NCBI RefSeq assembly: GCF_900109645.1
Contig: NZ_FOBG01000002.1
Location: 558,001 to 622,000 of the forward strand
Source of the DNA: Duganella sp. CF402
GTDB taxonomy: Bacteria; Pseudomonadota; Gammaproteobacteria; Burkholderiales; Burkholderiaceae_D
DNA length: 64,000 bases
Direction: 5' to 3'
Shown here in pieces: positions 1-9,853 of this stretch; position 1 is the first letter of the stretch, and every line of letters starts with the position of its first letter. A model generated the notes under the pieces. That model ran no database searches. It saw only the letters and a program-made list of their open reading frames with translations, and was not told the origin of the DNA. The position numbers and the translations under genes are program-made.

Positions 1-756
1 GTTGGCGTGGTAGACGCCGACCAGCACCGGGATGCCGACGCCGCCCGCCATCACAGGGAAAGCGGCAAAGCCATTGCCCATGATGATGGTGAACAGCGCC
101 ATGCCGATGCAGTACACGGCCACCGCCACCAAACGGATATCCATGTTGATGTAGGACGTGACCACGTGCGCCACCGCCTTGCCCATGCCGGCTTCGGTGA
201 ACAGCAGGCCCAGTACCGCCAGCATGTGCGGCAGCACCACCGCCCAGCCCAGATGGTCGATCAGGCGGCGCGATTCGCGCATCGCCTGCAGCGGCGTGGA
301 GCGCGTCAGCCAGCATGCGGTGGCGACCGCGAACAGCGAGCCGCAGCCAAGGCTGACCAGCGTCAGGTTTTTGGGATCGAGCAGGAACAGCCCATCCCAC
401 TTGATGTCCTTGAACAGCGTGGAGCCGATCACGGTGGTGACGGGGATCAGCAGCGCGGGAATCAGCAGCTTGTGACCTAACCGCTGCGCGCTGCCGCGAC
501 GCTCTTCGTCGCTGCGGTCGCCGTAGCGGCCCAGTGTGACGCCGCCGAAGCCGGCGATCAGCGCCATCACCACCATCAGCACACCGGCGGCGATGGGCGG
601 CAACTGCTCACCCGCCAGATAGATCACCGCGTACAAGGCCCAGAACAAGGCGCTGCTGTAGCGCTTGGGATTGTGCTGGTCGCGCAGCGCCATCCACGCC
701 ACCATCAACAACATGGCGCCGAGCACGTAGTAGAAGTAATCGAGTTTGAGGATCAT
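1..756 (-). CDS. DUF979 family membrane protein, putative 5-oxoproline transporter subunit (partial, runs off left edge)
   Basis: The reading frame is open for 252 codons to the window edge, starting MILKLDYFYYVLGAMLLMVA. It is very hydrophobic, with repeated membrane segments. It resembles DUF979 proteins, which are found with DUF969 beside 5-oxoprolinase and pyroglutamyl-peptidase genes and are annotated as subunits of a 5-oxoproline importer. Its ATG overlaps the stop of the upstream DUF969 gene by four bases (ATGA), implying translational coupling. The C-terminus lies outside the window, so the downstream partner, which would test the 5-oxoproline role, cannot be seen. Family recognition is good; the substrate is inferred from family context. 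Confidence 0.8.
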   Translation of the reverse strand, partial: MILKLDYFYYVLGAMLLMVAWMALRDQHNPKRYSSALFWALYAVIYLAGEQLPPIAAGVLMVVMALIAGFGGVTLGRYGDRSDEERRGSAQRLGHKLLIPALLIPVTTVIGSTLFKDIKWDGLFLLDPKNLTLVSLGCGSLFAVATACWLTRSTPLQAMRESRRLIDHLGWAVVLPHMLAVLGLLFTEAGMGKAVAHVVTSYINMDIRLVAVAVYCIGMALFTIIMGNGFAAFPVMAGGVGIPVLVGVYHAN

Positions 757-1439
757 TTTGCACTCCGCGCAATCTGTCCATCAAGACGGTACAAGCGCCA
801 CGAGTGGATGATGAACGCGCACACCGCAGTTGGTATGCCCCACAAGGCCATGTGCAGCGGATCGACGTCCACCCCTTCGCCGTGCAGGATGGTTTGCATC
901 AGCACGATGGCGCCAAACGCCACGAAGATATCCTCGCCGAAGAACAGACCGACATTATCAGTAGCCGCCGCCATCGCGCGGATGCGGTAGCGCATTTCCT
1001 GCGGCACGTTCGGGTAGCGCACTTCGGCCGCGCCCTCCGCCATCGGTGCGATCAGCGGGCGCACCATATTCGGGTGGCCGCCGATGCTGGTCAGGCCGAA
1101 CGCGGCGCTCACTTCGCGAATGGCGAGATAGACGATCAGCAGGCGCCCGGTGGTGGCCGAGCGGATGCGCGCGATGGAAGCCTGCGCATGCTCGCGCAAG
1201 CCATGCCGCTCGAGCAGGCCGATGGCGGCGATCGGCAGCAGCAGAATCAATGGCAGGTTGCGCGTCTTGATGAAGGCCGCGCCCAAGGTGGCCAGTAGTT
1301 GGTCGACCGGCATCGCCGCAGCGATGCCGGTGACGGCGCAGGCGGCGATCACCACCAGCACCGGATGCGCGCGCAGCGCGAAGCCGGCAATGATGACGGC
1401 CACGCCCAGCAGCGGCCACAGATTAACGGTGTGATGCAC
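753..1439 (-). CDS. DUF969 family membrane protein, putative 5-oxoproline transporter subunit
   Basis: A 228-residue, strongly hydrophobic protein. The frame is open further upstream, but I choose the GTG at 1439 (MHHTVNLWPLLGVAVIIAGF) because GGGAGA lies about six bases before it and the extra N-terminal residues are charged and low in hydrophobicity. Features include the segments LPLILLLPIAAIGLLERHGL and GHPNMVRPLIAPMAEGAAE, and a region TDNVGLFFGEDIF near residue 180. It matches DUF969, the usual partner of DUF979, with which it overlaps by four bases. Together they probably form a two-component carrier; 5-oxoproline is the family's predicted substrate. A hairpin separates it from the receptor gene upstream. 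Confidence 0.8.
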   Translation of the reverse strand: MHHTVNLWPLLGVAVIIAGFALRAHPVLVVIAACAVTGIAAAMPVDQLLATLGAAFIKTRNLPLILLLPIAAIGLLERHGLREHAQASIARIRSATTGRLLIVYLAIREVSAAFGLTSIGGHPNMVRPLIAPMAEGAAEVRYPNVPQEMRYRIRAMAAATDNVGLFFGEDIFVAFGAIVLMQTILHGEGVDVDPLHMALWGIPTAVCAFIIHSWRLYRLDGQIARSAK

Positions 1440-1457
1440 GAGCAGTCTCCCAATGTG

Positions 1458-1494
1458 AAAATCCCCGCACGCCTTTCGGCGGTGCGGGGATTTT
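1458..1494 (-). terminator. Hairpin terminator behind the TonB receptor gene
   Basis: A perfect 13-bp inverted repeat (1458-1470 with 1482-1494, core ATCCCCGCAC) encloses an 11-base loop. The stem ends in AAAA/TTTT, giving a short U-run in the minus-strand transcript. It sits between the stop of the receptor gene at 1508 and the start of the DUF969 gene at 1439, so it probably ends the receptor transcript and partly insulates the transporter genes. Confidence 0.65.
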
Positions 1495-1507
1495 AAACTA
1501 CGCGCTC

Positions 1508-3787
1508 TTAGAAGTTGACCTTGAAGGTCGCGCCCCAAGTGCGTGGTTCGTTCAGCATACCGGTCAGATTGTTGAAATCGATAGCGCTCAGCAGAACCCT
1601 TTCGTCGGTGATGTTGCGGCCAAAAGCGGCCACTTCATACTTGCCGTTGCCCCACTTGTAACCCACGCGTACGCCACCTTCGGTCAGCGGCTTGGCTGTG
1701 TATTCGACTGCGGTGTACAGGAAGAAGTTGTACTTGCTGCGGTAGCTCCAGTCGGTCAGCGCGTATAACTCGCCGTTGGCCACTTCGGTGCTGTACTTGA
1801 GCGTGAAGTTGGCTTGGTGGCGCGGCGCGCGCGGCAGGTCGTTGCCGTCGATCAGTGAATAGCCAGGGTAGCCGACCGCCGGCGCACCGGTCGGCGTGCA
1901 GCCCAGGCCCACATTGTTGGCGATGTTGCCGCAATAAGCGACACGGACGTTCTTGTCCTTGATCTCGGTATCGTTGAAGCTGTATCCCACGCTGCCGCTG
2001 AAGCCGGAGCCAAGGTTGGCCTGCAGGTCCAGCTCGATACCCTGACCGGTGACCTCGTCGGCATTCAACAGCTTGTTCAGGTTGATGGTGCCACTGCCGG
2101 CGGTCAGTTGCTTGTCTTTGACGCGATAGTGGAACGCCGCCGCACTAAGGCGGGCACGGCGGTCGAACAGATCCTGCTTGATACCGGCTTCAAACGACAA
2201 GGCCTTTTCGGCACCAGCCTGCGAAGGCAGGTTATCCAGGCTGTCCAGACGTCCTTGCATCGACGGCGCGCGGTAGCCGGTTGCCGCGCGGGCAAACAGA
2301 TTGGTCGCCTTGCTCAGTTCATAAGTGCCGCTGGCATCCCAGCTCACATTGGTCGACTTGCTGTTCAGGGTATGCGGCAGGGTGATCAGCACATTGCTGG
2401 CATTGTAGTCAGTGCGCGCGGCCAGGAAGTCCTTCTTGTCGTCGGTATAGCGAATGCCGCCGCGCAGCTTCAGCTTGTCGGACACAGCGTAGTTCACCGA
2501 GCCGAACGCCGCCCAGGATTTCGATTTCTGGTACTGCTGCGCGTACGGCACTTTCTGCGGATTGCCTGCGGCCAGCGTATCGAACTGGATACTATCGACC
2601 TGAATCGCTTCATTGAAATAGTAAAGGCCGCCGATCCATTGCAGCGGGCCGCTGTAGTTCGATTCGGCACGGAACTCTTGCGAGAATTGCTTGTGGTTAG
2701 GAAGCAGGTCGGCGGTCTCCAGCGAGAACGGAATCCGCCCCGGACCATACGGTGGCGCATATACCGCGCCGTAGCCGCCATCGACGTCGGCGCGGCTGTT
2801 GAATTTCAGCTTTTCGTAGCCGGTGATCGAGTGCAGCGTGATGTCGGCCAGGTTGTACTTCAGGCGCACGCTGCCGCCCTGGGTCTTCAGCTTCTGATAG
2901 TTGACGCCATCGCTGGCGTAAGAGCCGTAGTCGAAACCATCCACCAGGCTGTTAGTGCCCTGCTTGATAATGTTGGCGCGGAACAGCATGGCGCTGCCGT
3001 GGTAGTTACGCTGGTGGTAATTGAACAGCGCGTCGAAATCCTTGTTTGGCTTGACCAGCGCCTGCAGGCGGAACGCGTTATCGCCGTAGCCTTCGAAATC
3101 TTGCGTGCCCTTGTTAGGCGTCGGATTGGTGTTGTGCACGCGGTCATCGCGATGCTGGCTGGTGCCGGAAAAGCGCAGCGCTACCGTGTCGCTGATCGGG
3201 AAGTTAAAGGCACCCTCGACATTCTTGGCCGAGTAGTTGCCGATGCCCAGTTGCAGATAGCCTTCCTGCTTGAACACTGGCTTGGCCGAGTCGAACTTGA
3301 TGACGCCGGCCGGCGAGTTGCGGCCGAACAGCGTGCCCTGCGGGCCGCGCAGCACTTCGACCTGGTCCACGTCAAACACCGGGAAGCCCTTCAGCATGGC
3401 GTTTTCCTGGACGATGTCGTCCATCACATAGCCGACCGGCTGGGAGGCGTTCAGGTCGAAGTCGGTGTTGCCCAGGCCGCGAATGTAGAAGCGCGGGAAG
3501 GCACGGCCGTAGTCGGATTCAATATTCAGCGACGGCGAGCGGCCGGACAGCACGCGAATATCGCCAGCACCGGAGGTCAGCACGTCCAGCTTGTCGCCCT
3601 TGATGGTGGCGATCGACATCGGCACGTCCTTGATGTTTTCCGCGCGGCGCTGGGCCGTCACGATCACGGTTTCCAGCTGATCCTTGCTGGCGACCGGAGT
3701 GTCTTGTGCCTGTGCCAGCGGAAAGGCGCCAGCGATGGCCAGCGCGATCAACGATCGCGCCGCGTAACCACTACGTTGCTTGCTCAT
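1508..3787 (-). CDS. TonB-dependent outer-membrane receptor
   Basis: A 759-residue protein. I start at the ATG at 3787 (MSKQRSGYAARS) because GGGAGCA precedes it and a signal peptide follows (cleavage after about residue 28, AQAQ). A TonB box (LETVIVTAQRR, about residues 38-48) leads into a plug domain with VEVLRGPQGTLFGRNSPAGV, then a long beta-barrel with typical alternating strands ending in FKVNF, the terminal aromatic residue expected for BAM-assembled barrels. It acts in the outer membrane as a gated importer energised by TonB-ExbBD. The ligand is not evident. It is divergent from the nucleoside-type ABC importer, so a nucleoside or nucleobase ligand is possible but only inferred; siderophore uptake is the main alternative. 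Confidence 0.93.
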   Translation of the reverse strand: MSKQRSGYAARSLIALAIAGAFPLAQAQDTPVASKDQLETVIVTAQRRAENIKDVPMSIATIKGDKLDVLTSGAGDIRVLSGRSPSLNIESDYGRAFPRFYIRGLGNTDFDLNASQPVGYVMDDIVQENAMLKGFPVFDVDQVEVLRGPQGTLFGRNSPAGVIKFDSAKPVFKQEGYLQLGIGNYSAKNVEGAFNFPISDTVALRFSGTSQHRDDRVHNTNPTPNKGTQDFEGYGDNAFRLQALVKPNKDFDALFNYHQRNYHGSAMLFRANIIKQGTNSLVDGFDYGSYASDGVNYQKLKTQGGSVRLKYNLADITLHSITGYEKLKFNSRADVDGGYGAVYAPPYGPGRIPFSLETADLLPNHKQFSQEFRAESNYSGPLQWIGGLYYFNEAIQVDSIQFDTLAAGNPQKVPYAQQYQKSKSWAAFGSVNYAVSDKLKLRGGIRYTDDKKDFLAARTDYNASNVLITLPHTLNSKSTNVSWDASGTYELSKATNLFARAATGYRAPSMQGRLDSLDNLPSQAGAEKALSFEAGIKQDLFDRRARLSAAAFHYRVKDKQLTAGSGTINLNKLLNADEVTGQGIELDLQANLGSGFSGSVGYSFNDTEIKDKNVRVAYCGNIANNVGLGCTPTGAPAVGYPGYSLIDGNDLPRAPRHQANFTLKYSTEVANGELYALTDWSYRSKYNFFLYTAVEYTAKPLTEGGVRVGYKWGNGKYEVAAFGRNITDERVLLSAIDFNNLTGMLNEPRTWGATFKVNF

Positions 3788-4064
3788 ATAGTGCTGCTCC
3801 CTTGATTGTGTAGTGAGATGGCTTTTGTTATTAAATGCATACCGAAAGTGAGACATTACGCATATCGATATACAAATTACCAATCATGCTAGCACGGAAA
3901 AAATGGCGCTTGATTCATATCTAATTTATATAAATAACCAAGAAAAATCGAATTTGCGCTACATATCAGCACTGGGGCATAGTGATGGATCGTCCCGGGC
4001 GTGAGGCTGGCTGCGGCTTGCTCTATGAAACTGGCATAAGCACCGCGCAATGGCAGAGATGGAG

Positions 4065-4082
4065 TTTGTCCAATCGGACAAA
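4065..4082. promoter_or_regulatory. Candidate operator palindrome upstream of the ABC importer
   Basis: TTTGTCC-AATC-GGACAAA is a perfect 7-bp inverted repeat with a 4-base spacer, about 130 bases before the binding-protein start. No T-run follows it on either strand, so it is not a terminator. Its size and symmetry suit a dimeric repressor such as a GntR or TetR type, but no regulator gene is adjacent. The operator role is inferred. Confidence 0.4.
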
Positions 4083-4157
4083 AAAGCAACAATACAAAAA
4101 TATTTAATTCGGCAGCTCCTGTTGTTGCGGTGCGACATGAGGTCCCCAAAACAGGAA

Positions 4158-4186
4158 TTACGTGTTGCGGCCAATAAAAATATACA
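4158..4186 (+). promoter_or_regulatory. Candidate sigma-70 promoter for the ABC importer operon
   Basis: TTACGT (4158-4163) and TATACA (4181-4186) are spaced by 17 bases, followed by AGGAG (4200-4204) seven bases before the ATG at 4212. The -10 match is fair and the -35 match weak; a transcript starting near 4193 would have a very short leader. Confidence 0.35.
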
Positions 4187-4211
4187 ATAGCGATCTTCCA
4201 GGAGCCTATTC

Positions 4212-5207
4212 ATGAAACTTTTACAACTTAGTTTGACGGTTGCAGCGTTGTTTATCGCTACCAGCGCGTCCGCGGCTGACCCTAAGCTGGGCATCGTGTA
4301 TGACGCAGGCGGCAAGTTCGACAAGTCGTTTAACCAGTCCGCATTTGAAGGCGCTACGCGCTTCACCAAGGAAACCAATATCAAGTTCATCGAGGTGCAA
4401 GCCTCGAGCGACACCCAGGCCGAACAGGTGCTGCGCGGCCTCGCCCGCAAGAACCTCGACCTGATCGCCTCCATCGGCTTCGCCCAACAGGCGGCCGTGC
4501 AGAAGGTCGCCAAGGAATTCCCGAAAGTCCGCTTCGTGCTGATCGACGGCGTGGCGCAAGGCGCCAACGTCAACTCCATCACCTTCAAGGAAGAAGAAGG
4601 CTCGTACCTGGTCGGCGTGGCCGCCGCGATGGCCTCCAAGTCCAAGAAGCTGGGCTTCATCGGCGGCGTCGACATCCCGCTGATCCGTACCTTCGCTTGC
4701 GGTTACACCCAAGGCGCGAAGGCCATCAACGCCAAGATCGACGTCACCTCCAACATGGTCGGCACCACCTCGGATTCGTGGAACAACCCGGCCAAGGGCG
4801 GTGAACTGGCGCGCTCGCAATTCGACCGTGGCGTGGACGTGGTGTTTGCCGTGGCCGGCGGTTCGGGCCTGGGCACGCTGCAAACCGCCAAGGAAAAAGG
4901 CAAGCTGGCCATCGGCGTCGACTCCAACCAGAACCACCTGTATCCAGGCTCGATCCTGACCTCGATGGTCAAGCGCGTCGACAACGCCGTGTACGACTCC
5001 TTCATGCAAATGAAGGCCGGGACCTGGAAGGCCGGCGTCACCGCCAAGGGCCTGAAGGAAGGCGGCGTCGATTGGGCGCTGGACGAGAACAACCGCAAGC
5101 TGATCACGCCGGAAATCGAGAAACGTGTGATGGGCGCGCGCAAGGATATTATCGATGGCAAGGTCAAGGTCATCGATATCCGTTCGGGCGCTGCCTGCCC
5201 GGTCTAA
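4212..5207 (+). CDS. BMP family ABC transporter substrate-binding protein (nucleoside/purine type)
   Basis: A 331-residue periplasmic protein with a signal peptide (MKLLQLSLTVAALFIATSASA) followed by DPKLGIVYDAGGKFDKSFNQ, the start typical of the Bmp/PnrA/Med family. The GxxDxxFN-like region, the AxxGFAQ segment and VFAVAGGSGLGTLQTAKEKG in the second lobe fit the type I binding-protein fold. Family members bind purine nucleosides. AGGAG lies seven bases before the ATG. The three transporter genes follow on the same strand, but a hairpin just after the stop probably reduces read-through, so that binding protein is made in excess. Nucleoside or purine import is inferred from the family and from the purine catabolic genes nearby. 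Confidence 0.92.
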   Translation: MKLLQLSLTVAALFIATSASAADPKLGIVYDAGGKFDKSFNQSAFEGATRFTKETNIKFIEVQASSDTQAEQVLRGLARKNLDLIASIGFAQQAAVQKVAKEFPKVRFVLIDGVAQGANVNSITFKEEEGSYLVGVAAAMASKSKKLGFIGGVDIPLIRTFACGYTQGAKAINAKIDVTSNMVGTTSDSWNNPAKGGELARSQFDRGVDVVFAVAGGSGLGTLQTAKEKGKLAIGVDSNQNHLYPGSILTSMVKRVDNAVYDSFMQMKAGTWKAGVTAKGLKEGGVDWALDENNRKLITPEIEKRVMGARKDIIDGKVKVIDIRSGAACPV

Positions 5208-5226
5208 AACCTGTTTGAACATTGAG

Positions 5227-5262
5227 CGCGCCGCCGGGGATTTTCTCCGCGCGGCGCGTTTT
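5227..5262 (+). terminator. Attenuating hairpin between binding-protein and ATPase genes
   Basis: An 8-bp perfect stem (CGCGCCGC at 5227-5234, GCGGCGCG at 5251-5258) is followed directly by TTTT. It lies 20 bases after the binding-protein stop and before the ATPase ATG at 5285, inside an otherwise continuous operon. This is the usual position of a partial terminator that sets a high ratio of binding protein to membrane components. Confidence 0.6.
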
Positions 5263-5284
5263 ACTTAATCTAAAACATACACCT

Positions 5285-6810
<1,526 letters not shown>

Positions 6811-6814
<4 letters not shown>

Positions 6815-7887
6815 ATAAAGACCTGCCACGCTGGGCCACTGCGTTTGTCATGCCCGTATTGAACCTGCTGTCCGCCATGCTGGTGACGGCACTGGTAATC
6901 CACCTGCTGGGCGAAAGCCCGGTTGAATCGCTGGCCATCCTGGTCAACAGCGCCGTGGTCAATCCGGAAGGCTTGAGCTACACGCTGTTCTACGCTTCCA
7001 CCTTTATCTTCACCGGCCTGGCGGTTTCCATCGCCATGCAAGCGGGCCTGTTCAACATCGGCGCCGAAGGCCAGATGTATGTGGGTGGCCTGGGCCTGAC
7101 CTGGGCCATGCTGGCCTTCGACAGCTCGCTGCCGGCCTGGCTGCTGATCCCGACCGGCATCCTCGGCGCCGCCTTGTTTGGCGCGCTGTGGTCCTTCCTG
7201 CCCGGCTACCTGCAAGCGAAACGCGGCAGCCACGTGGTGGTGACCACCATCATGTTCAACTTCATCGCCTCGCAGCTGATGAACTTCATGATCGTGAAAT
7301 ACATGATCCCGGATGGCGAGCAGAATCCGGCCAGCCGCGCCTTTGCCGCCGCTGCCGAGATGCCACGCCTGAACCAGTGGCTGCCGGTGCTGGGCGAGAC
7401 GCCGCTCAACATCAGCTTCTTCCTGGCGCTGATTGCGCTGGTGATCTACGGCGTGGTGGTATCGCGTTCGGCGTGGGGCTTCAAGCTGCGCGCCACCGGC
7501 CTGAATCCGCACGCCGCGCACTATGCCGGCATCCGCATCAGCAAGATGATCATCATCGTGATGCTGATTTCGGGCGCGCTGGCCGGCCTGGGTTCGGTCA
7601 ACTCCATCATGGGCTCGACCCACTACCTGTCGATGAACTTCGTCGGCGGCGCGGGCTTCATCGGCATCGCGATTGCGCTGATGGGCCGCCAGCATCCGGT
7701 CGGCATCTTCCTGTCGGCGCTGCTGTTTGGCGCGCTGACCCAGGGCGGTTTCGACCTGTCGCTGGAAAAGCAGAACATCCCGCCAGAGATGGTGATCCTG
7801 GTGCAGGGCGTGATCATCCTGTTCTGCGGCGCGATGGAGAATATGTACGCTCCAGCCATCGCCAAAGTGCTCAAATTGAAGAAGTGA
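6811..7887 (+). CDS. ABC transporter permease 1 (nucleoside/purine type)
   Basis: A 358-residue inner-membrane protein of the BPD_transp_2 family (MNKDLPRWATAFVMPVLNLL at the start), with about ten hydrophobic segments. GLFNIGAEGQMYVGG near residue 85 is the conserved loop of this permease class, and GLNPHAAHYAGI is the cytoplasmic coupling-loop region. The start overlaps the ATPase stop by four bases. It pairs with the next gene to form the heterodimeric channel of an importer of the YufOPQ/NupOPQ kind, which takes up purine nucleosides or related compounds. Confidence 0.92.
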
Positions 7888-7894
7888 GAACGCT

Positions 7895-8866
7895 ATGACT
7901 TTTGACGATCTCCATATTGGCAGTATCCTGGTATCGACCGTGCGCAACGCGCCGGTGCTGATTTTCGCCGGCATGGCCGGCTTGTTCGCCGAGCGTTCGG
8001 GCGTGATCGACATCGGCCTCGAAGGCAAGATCCTGGCGTCGGCGTTCGTGTCGGCGGCGGTAGCCTTCACCACGCAGAATCCGTGGTACGGCGTGATGGC
8101 CGGCATGCTGGTATCGGTGCTGCTGGCGTCCTTGCAGGCTTACGTCGCCATCTCGCAAAAAGGCAACCAGCTGGTGGCAGGCATCGCCATCAACATCGCC
8201 ATGAGCGGCCTGACCTTCGTGGTGGCGCAATACATCTTCCAGCAAGGCGGCCGCACGCCGGACCTGGGCTCTGCGCGTTTATTCGACGTGGTGTTGCCGG
8301 GATCCGCTGCGGTGGAAAACATTCCGTTTATCGGCTGGCTGTACGCGCACCTGATCGGCGGCCATTCGGTGCTGGTGTACGTGGCCTTCCTGCTGGTGCC
8401 GCTGGTGCACTGGATCGTCTATCACAGCCGCTTCGGCCTGCGCCTGCGCGCTTGTGGCGAGAACCCGCATGCGGCCGATGCGGCCGGTGTCAGCGTCGAG
8501 CGCCAGCGCTACTTCGCCATGCTGATCGCGGGCGCACTGTGCTCGCTGTCGGGCGCTTATCTGGCGATTGTGCAGAGCGGCTTCTTCCTGCGCGACATGT
8601 CCGCTGGTGCGGGCTACCTGGCACTGACCGCGATGGTGTTTGGTAACTGGCGTCCGCTGTACACCTTCCTCGGCTGCCTGATGTTCGGCTTCTTCGCGGC
8701 GGTGCAGATCCAGATCGAAGGCGTGGAACTGCCGGTGGTAGGCCGCCTGCCGGGCGCGCTGATCCAGATGGTGCCGTACGTGCTGACCGTGATCGTACTG
8801 GCCGGCCTGATGGCCAAATCGGTGGCGCCAAAAGCCCTCGGCACCCCGTTCGTGAAATCGCGCTAA
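7895..8866 (+). CDS. ABC transporter permease 2 (nucleoside/purine type)
   Basis: A 323-residue inner-membrane protein seven bases after permease 1, with the family motif RSGVIDIGLEGKILASAF near residue 30 and the coupling region RACGENPHAADAAGVSVER. It is the second channel subunit of the importer. Its stop overlaps the stop of the convergent cytochrome c gene by three bases, so there is no room for a dedicated terminator between the two units. Confidence 0.92.
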   Translation: MTFDDLHIGSILVSTVRNAPVLIFAGMAGLFAERSGVIDIGLEGKILASAFVSAAVAFTTQNPWYGVMAGMLVSVLLASLQAYVAISQKGNQLVAGIAINIAMSGLTFVVAQYIFQQGGRTPDLGSARLFDVVLPGSAAVENIPFIGWLYAHLIGGHSVLVYVAFLLVPLVHWIVYHSRFGLRLRACGENPHAADAAGVSVERQRYFAMLIAGALCSLSGAYLAIVQSGFFLRDMSAGAGYLALTAMVFGNWRPLYTFLGCLMFGFFAAVQIQIEGVELPVVGRLPGALIQMVPYVLTVIVLAGLMAKSVAPKALGTPFVKSR

Positions 8867-9219
8867 AAAGTGCGCATATAGGACAGCAGGTCAGCGACCT
8901 GCTGTTCATCCTTGATACCCCAGAAGCGCATCGTCGTCCCCGGCACCACATCATGCGGCGCGCGCAGATAAGCGGCCAGCGTCTTCTCATCCCAGGTGAG
9001 GCCGGACTTCTTCATCGCCTCCGAATACTTGAAATCCTTGGTCGATGCCGCCTTGCGGCCAATGATGCCGTTCAGTTGCGGCCCATACCCCGCACTCGCA
9101 TACGGCCCCACCGCGTGGCAAGACGCACAACGCCGAAACAAGAACGCCCCGTTCTTCGGATCCCCCGCCGCGCTGGCATGCCCGGCTATCAGCACGAGTA
9201 TCAGTAAGCAGTTTTTCAT
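8863..9219 (-). CDS. Small periplasmic class I c-type cytochrome
   Basis: A 118-residue protein with signal peptide MKNCLLILVLIAGHASA, one haem-binding motif CASCH (about residues 32-36) and a likely axial methionine in PGTTMRFWGI. The length and the layout GAFLFRRCASCHAVGP to YMRTF fit mitochondrial-type cytochrome c. It probably carries electrons in the periplasm. It overlaps the Nudix gene upstream by four bases (ATGA), so the two are co-translated, which is an odd pairing. The donor and acceptor are unknown. Confidence 0.9.
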   Translation of the reverse strand: MKNCLLILVLIAGHASAAGDPKNGAFLFRRCASCHAVGPYASAGYGPQLNGIIGRKAASTKDFKYSEAMKKSGLTWDEKTLAAYLRAPHDVVPGTTMRFWGIKDEQQVADLLSYMRTF

Positions 9220-9791
9220 AGCAGGTTCAATGCCGCGTATTGGAGCAGCATGATGGTTTTGCCGTCGGCGATGCGGCCATCGGTGATCATTTGCAGGGCG
9301 TCGTCCATGTTCAGTTCCAGCACTTCGATGTCTTCGCCTTCTTCGGCCAGGCCACCGCCGTCGCTCACGCGCGTTGCGGGATCGTATTCGGCGACGAAGA
9401 AGTACAGGCGCTCGGTCACCGAACCGGGGCTCATGAAGGCTTCGAACACTTTGCGCACTTCGCCCACGCGGTAGCCGGTTTCTTCTTCCACTTCGGCCTT
9501 GATGCGCTCCTCCGGCGAGGCCTGGTCCAGCAGCCCGGCCGCCGTCTCGATCAGGAAGCCGTCATGGCCGTTGCCATAGGTCGGGAAACGGAACTGCCGC
9601 ACCAGCAGCACGGTGCGCTGCTCGCGGTTGTACAGCAGGATGGTGGCGCCGTGACCGCGATCGTAGGTCTCGCGCGTCTGGCGCTGCCAGCTGCCGTCAC
9701 GGCGGCGATAGTCGAAGGTGGTCTTTTGCAGCAGGAACCAGTCGTCGGACAGGGTTTCTACTTTGTGGATGCGAATTCGGTCTTCAGGCAT
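9216..9791 (-). CDS. nudK: Nudix hydrolase, NudK-like (GDP-mannose / ADP-sugar pyrophosphatase)
   Basis: A 191-residue cytoplasmic protein. The Nudix region reads AGLLDQASPEERIKAEVEEE followed by TGY, the arrangement of NudK-type nucleoside-diphosphate-sugar hydrolases, with the metal-binding EVEEE cluster intact. The start MPEDRIRIHKVETLSDDW also resembles NudK, as does the central region LVRQFRFPTYGNGHDGFLIE. It would cleave GDP-mannose or related sugars to a sugar phosphate and nucleoside monophosphate. It is divergent from a DeoR regulator gene across a short region with 10-bp direct repeats. The subfamily is likely; the exact substrate is not certain. Confidence 0.85.
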   Translation of the reverse strand: MPEDRIRIHKVETLSDDWFLLQKTTFDYRRRDGSWQRQTRETYDRGHGATILLYNREQRTVLLVRQFRFPTYGNGHDGFLIETAAGLLDQASPEERIKAEVEEETGYRVGEVRKVFEAFMSPGSVTERLYFFVAEYDPATRVSDGGGLAEEGEDIEVLELNMDDALQMITDGRIADGKTIMLLQYAALNLL

Positions 9792-9820
9792 GTCGTTCTC
9801 CCATTGCGTTTATTTACGAT

Positions 9821-9850
9821 ATCATGCAATATCGTGCAATATCAAGAAAA
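9821..9850. promoter_or_regulatory. Three 10-bp direct repeats in the nudK-DeoR divergent region, candidate operator
   Basis: ATCATGCAAT, ATCGTGCAAT and ATCAAGAAAA follow one another without gaps, so related sites recur once per helical turn, immediately before the DeoR-type start codon. The first two differ at one base; the third is degenerate. The position suits autoregulation by the adjacent DeoR protein and co-control of nudK and the cytochrome gene. This is inferred from position and pattern. Confidence 0.45.
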
Positions 9851-9853
9851 TTC

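Larger units (their letters stand above)
3788..4211. other. Intergenic control region between TonB receptor and BMP-type binding protein genes
   Basis: This 424-bp stretch is far more AT-rich than its neighbours and I see no convincing gene in it: the open frames lack ribosome sites and known motifs. It must hold the divergent promoters of the receptor (leftward) and the ABC importer (rightward). It contains an 18-bp palindrome at 4065-4082 and a candidate promoter at 4158-4186, listed separately. Confidence 0.6.

Noticed and set aside
2108..3805. A 565-codon plus-strand frame opposite the first TonB receptor
   Set aside because: Same reason: the receptor is clear on the minus strand and the plus frame has shadow composition.
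3889..4675. Minus-strand frames across the receptor-importer intergenic region
   Set aside because: They lack ribosome sites and motifs, and the longer one lies mostly antisense to the binding-protein gene.
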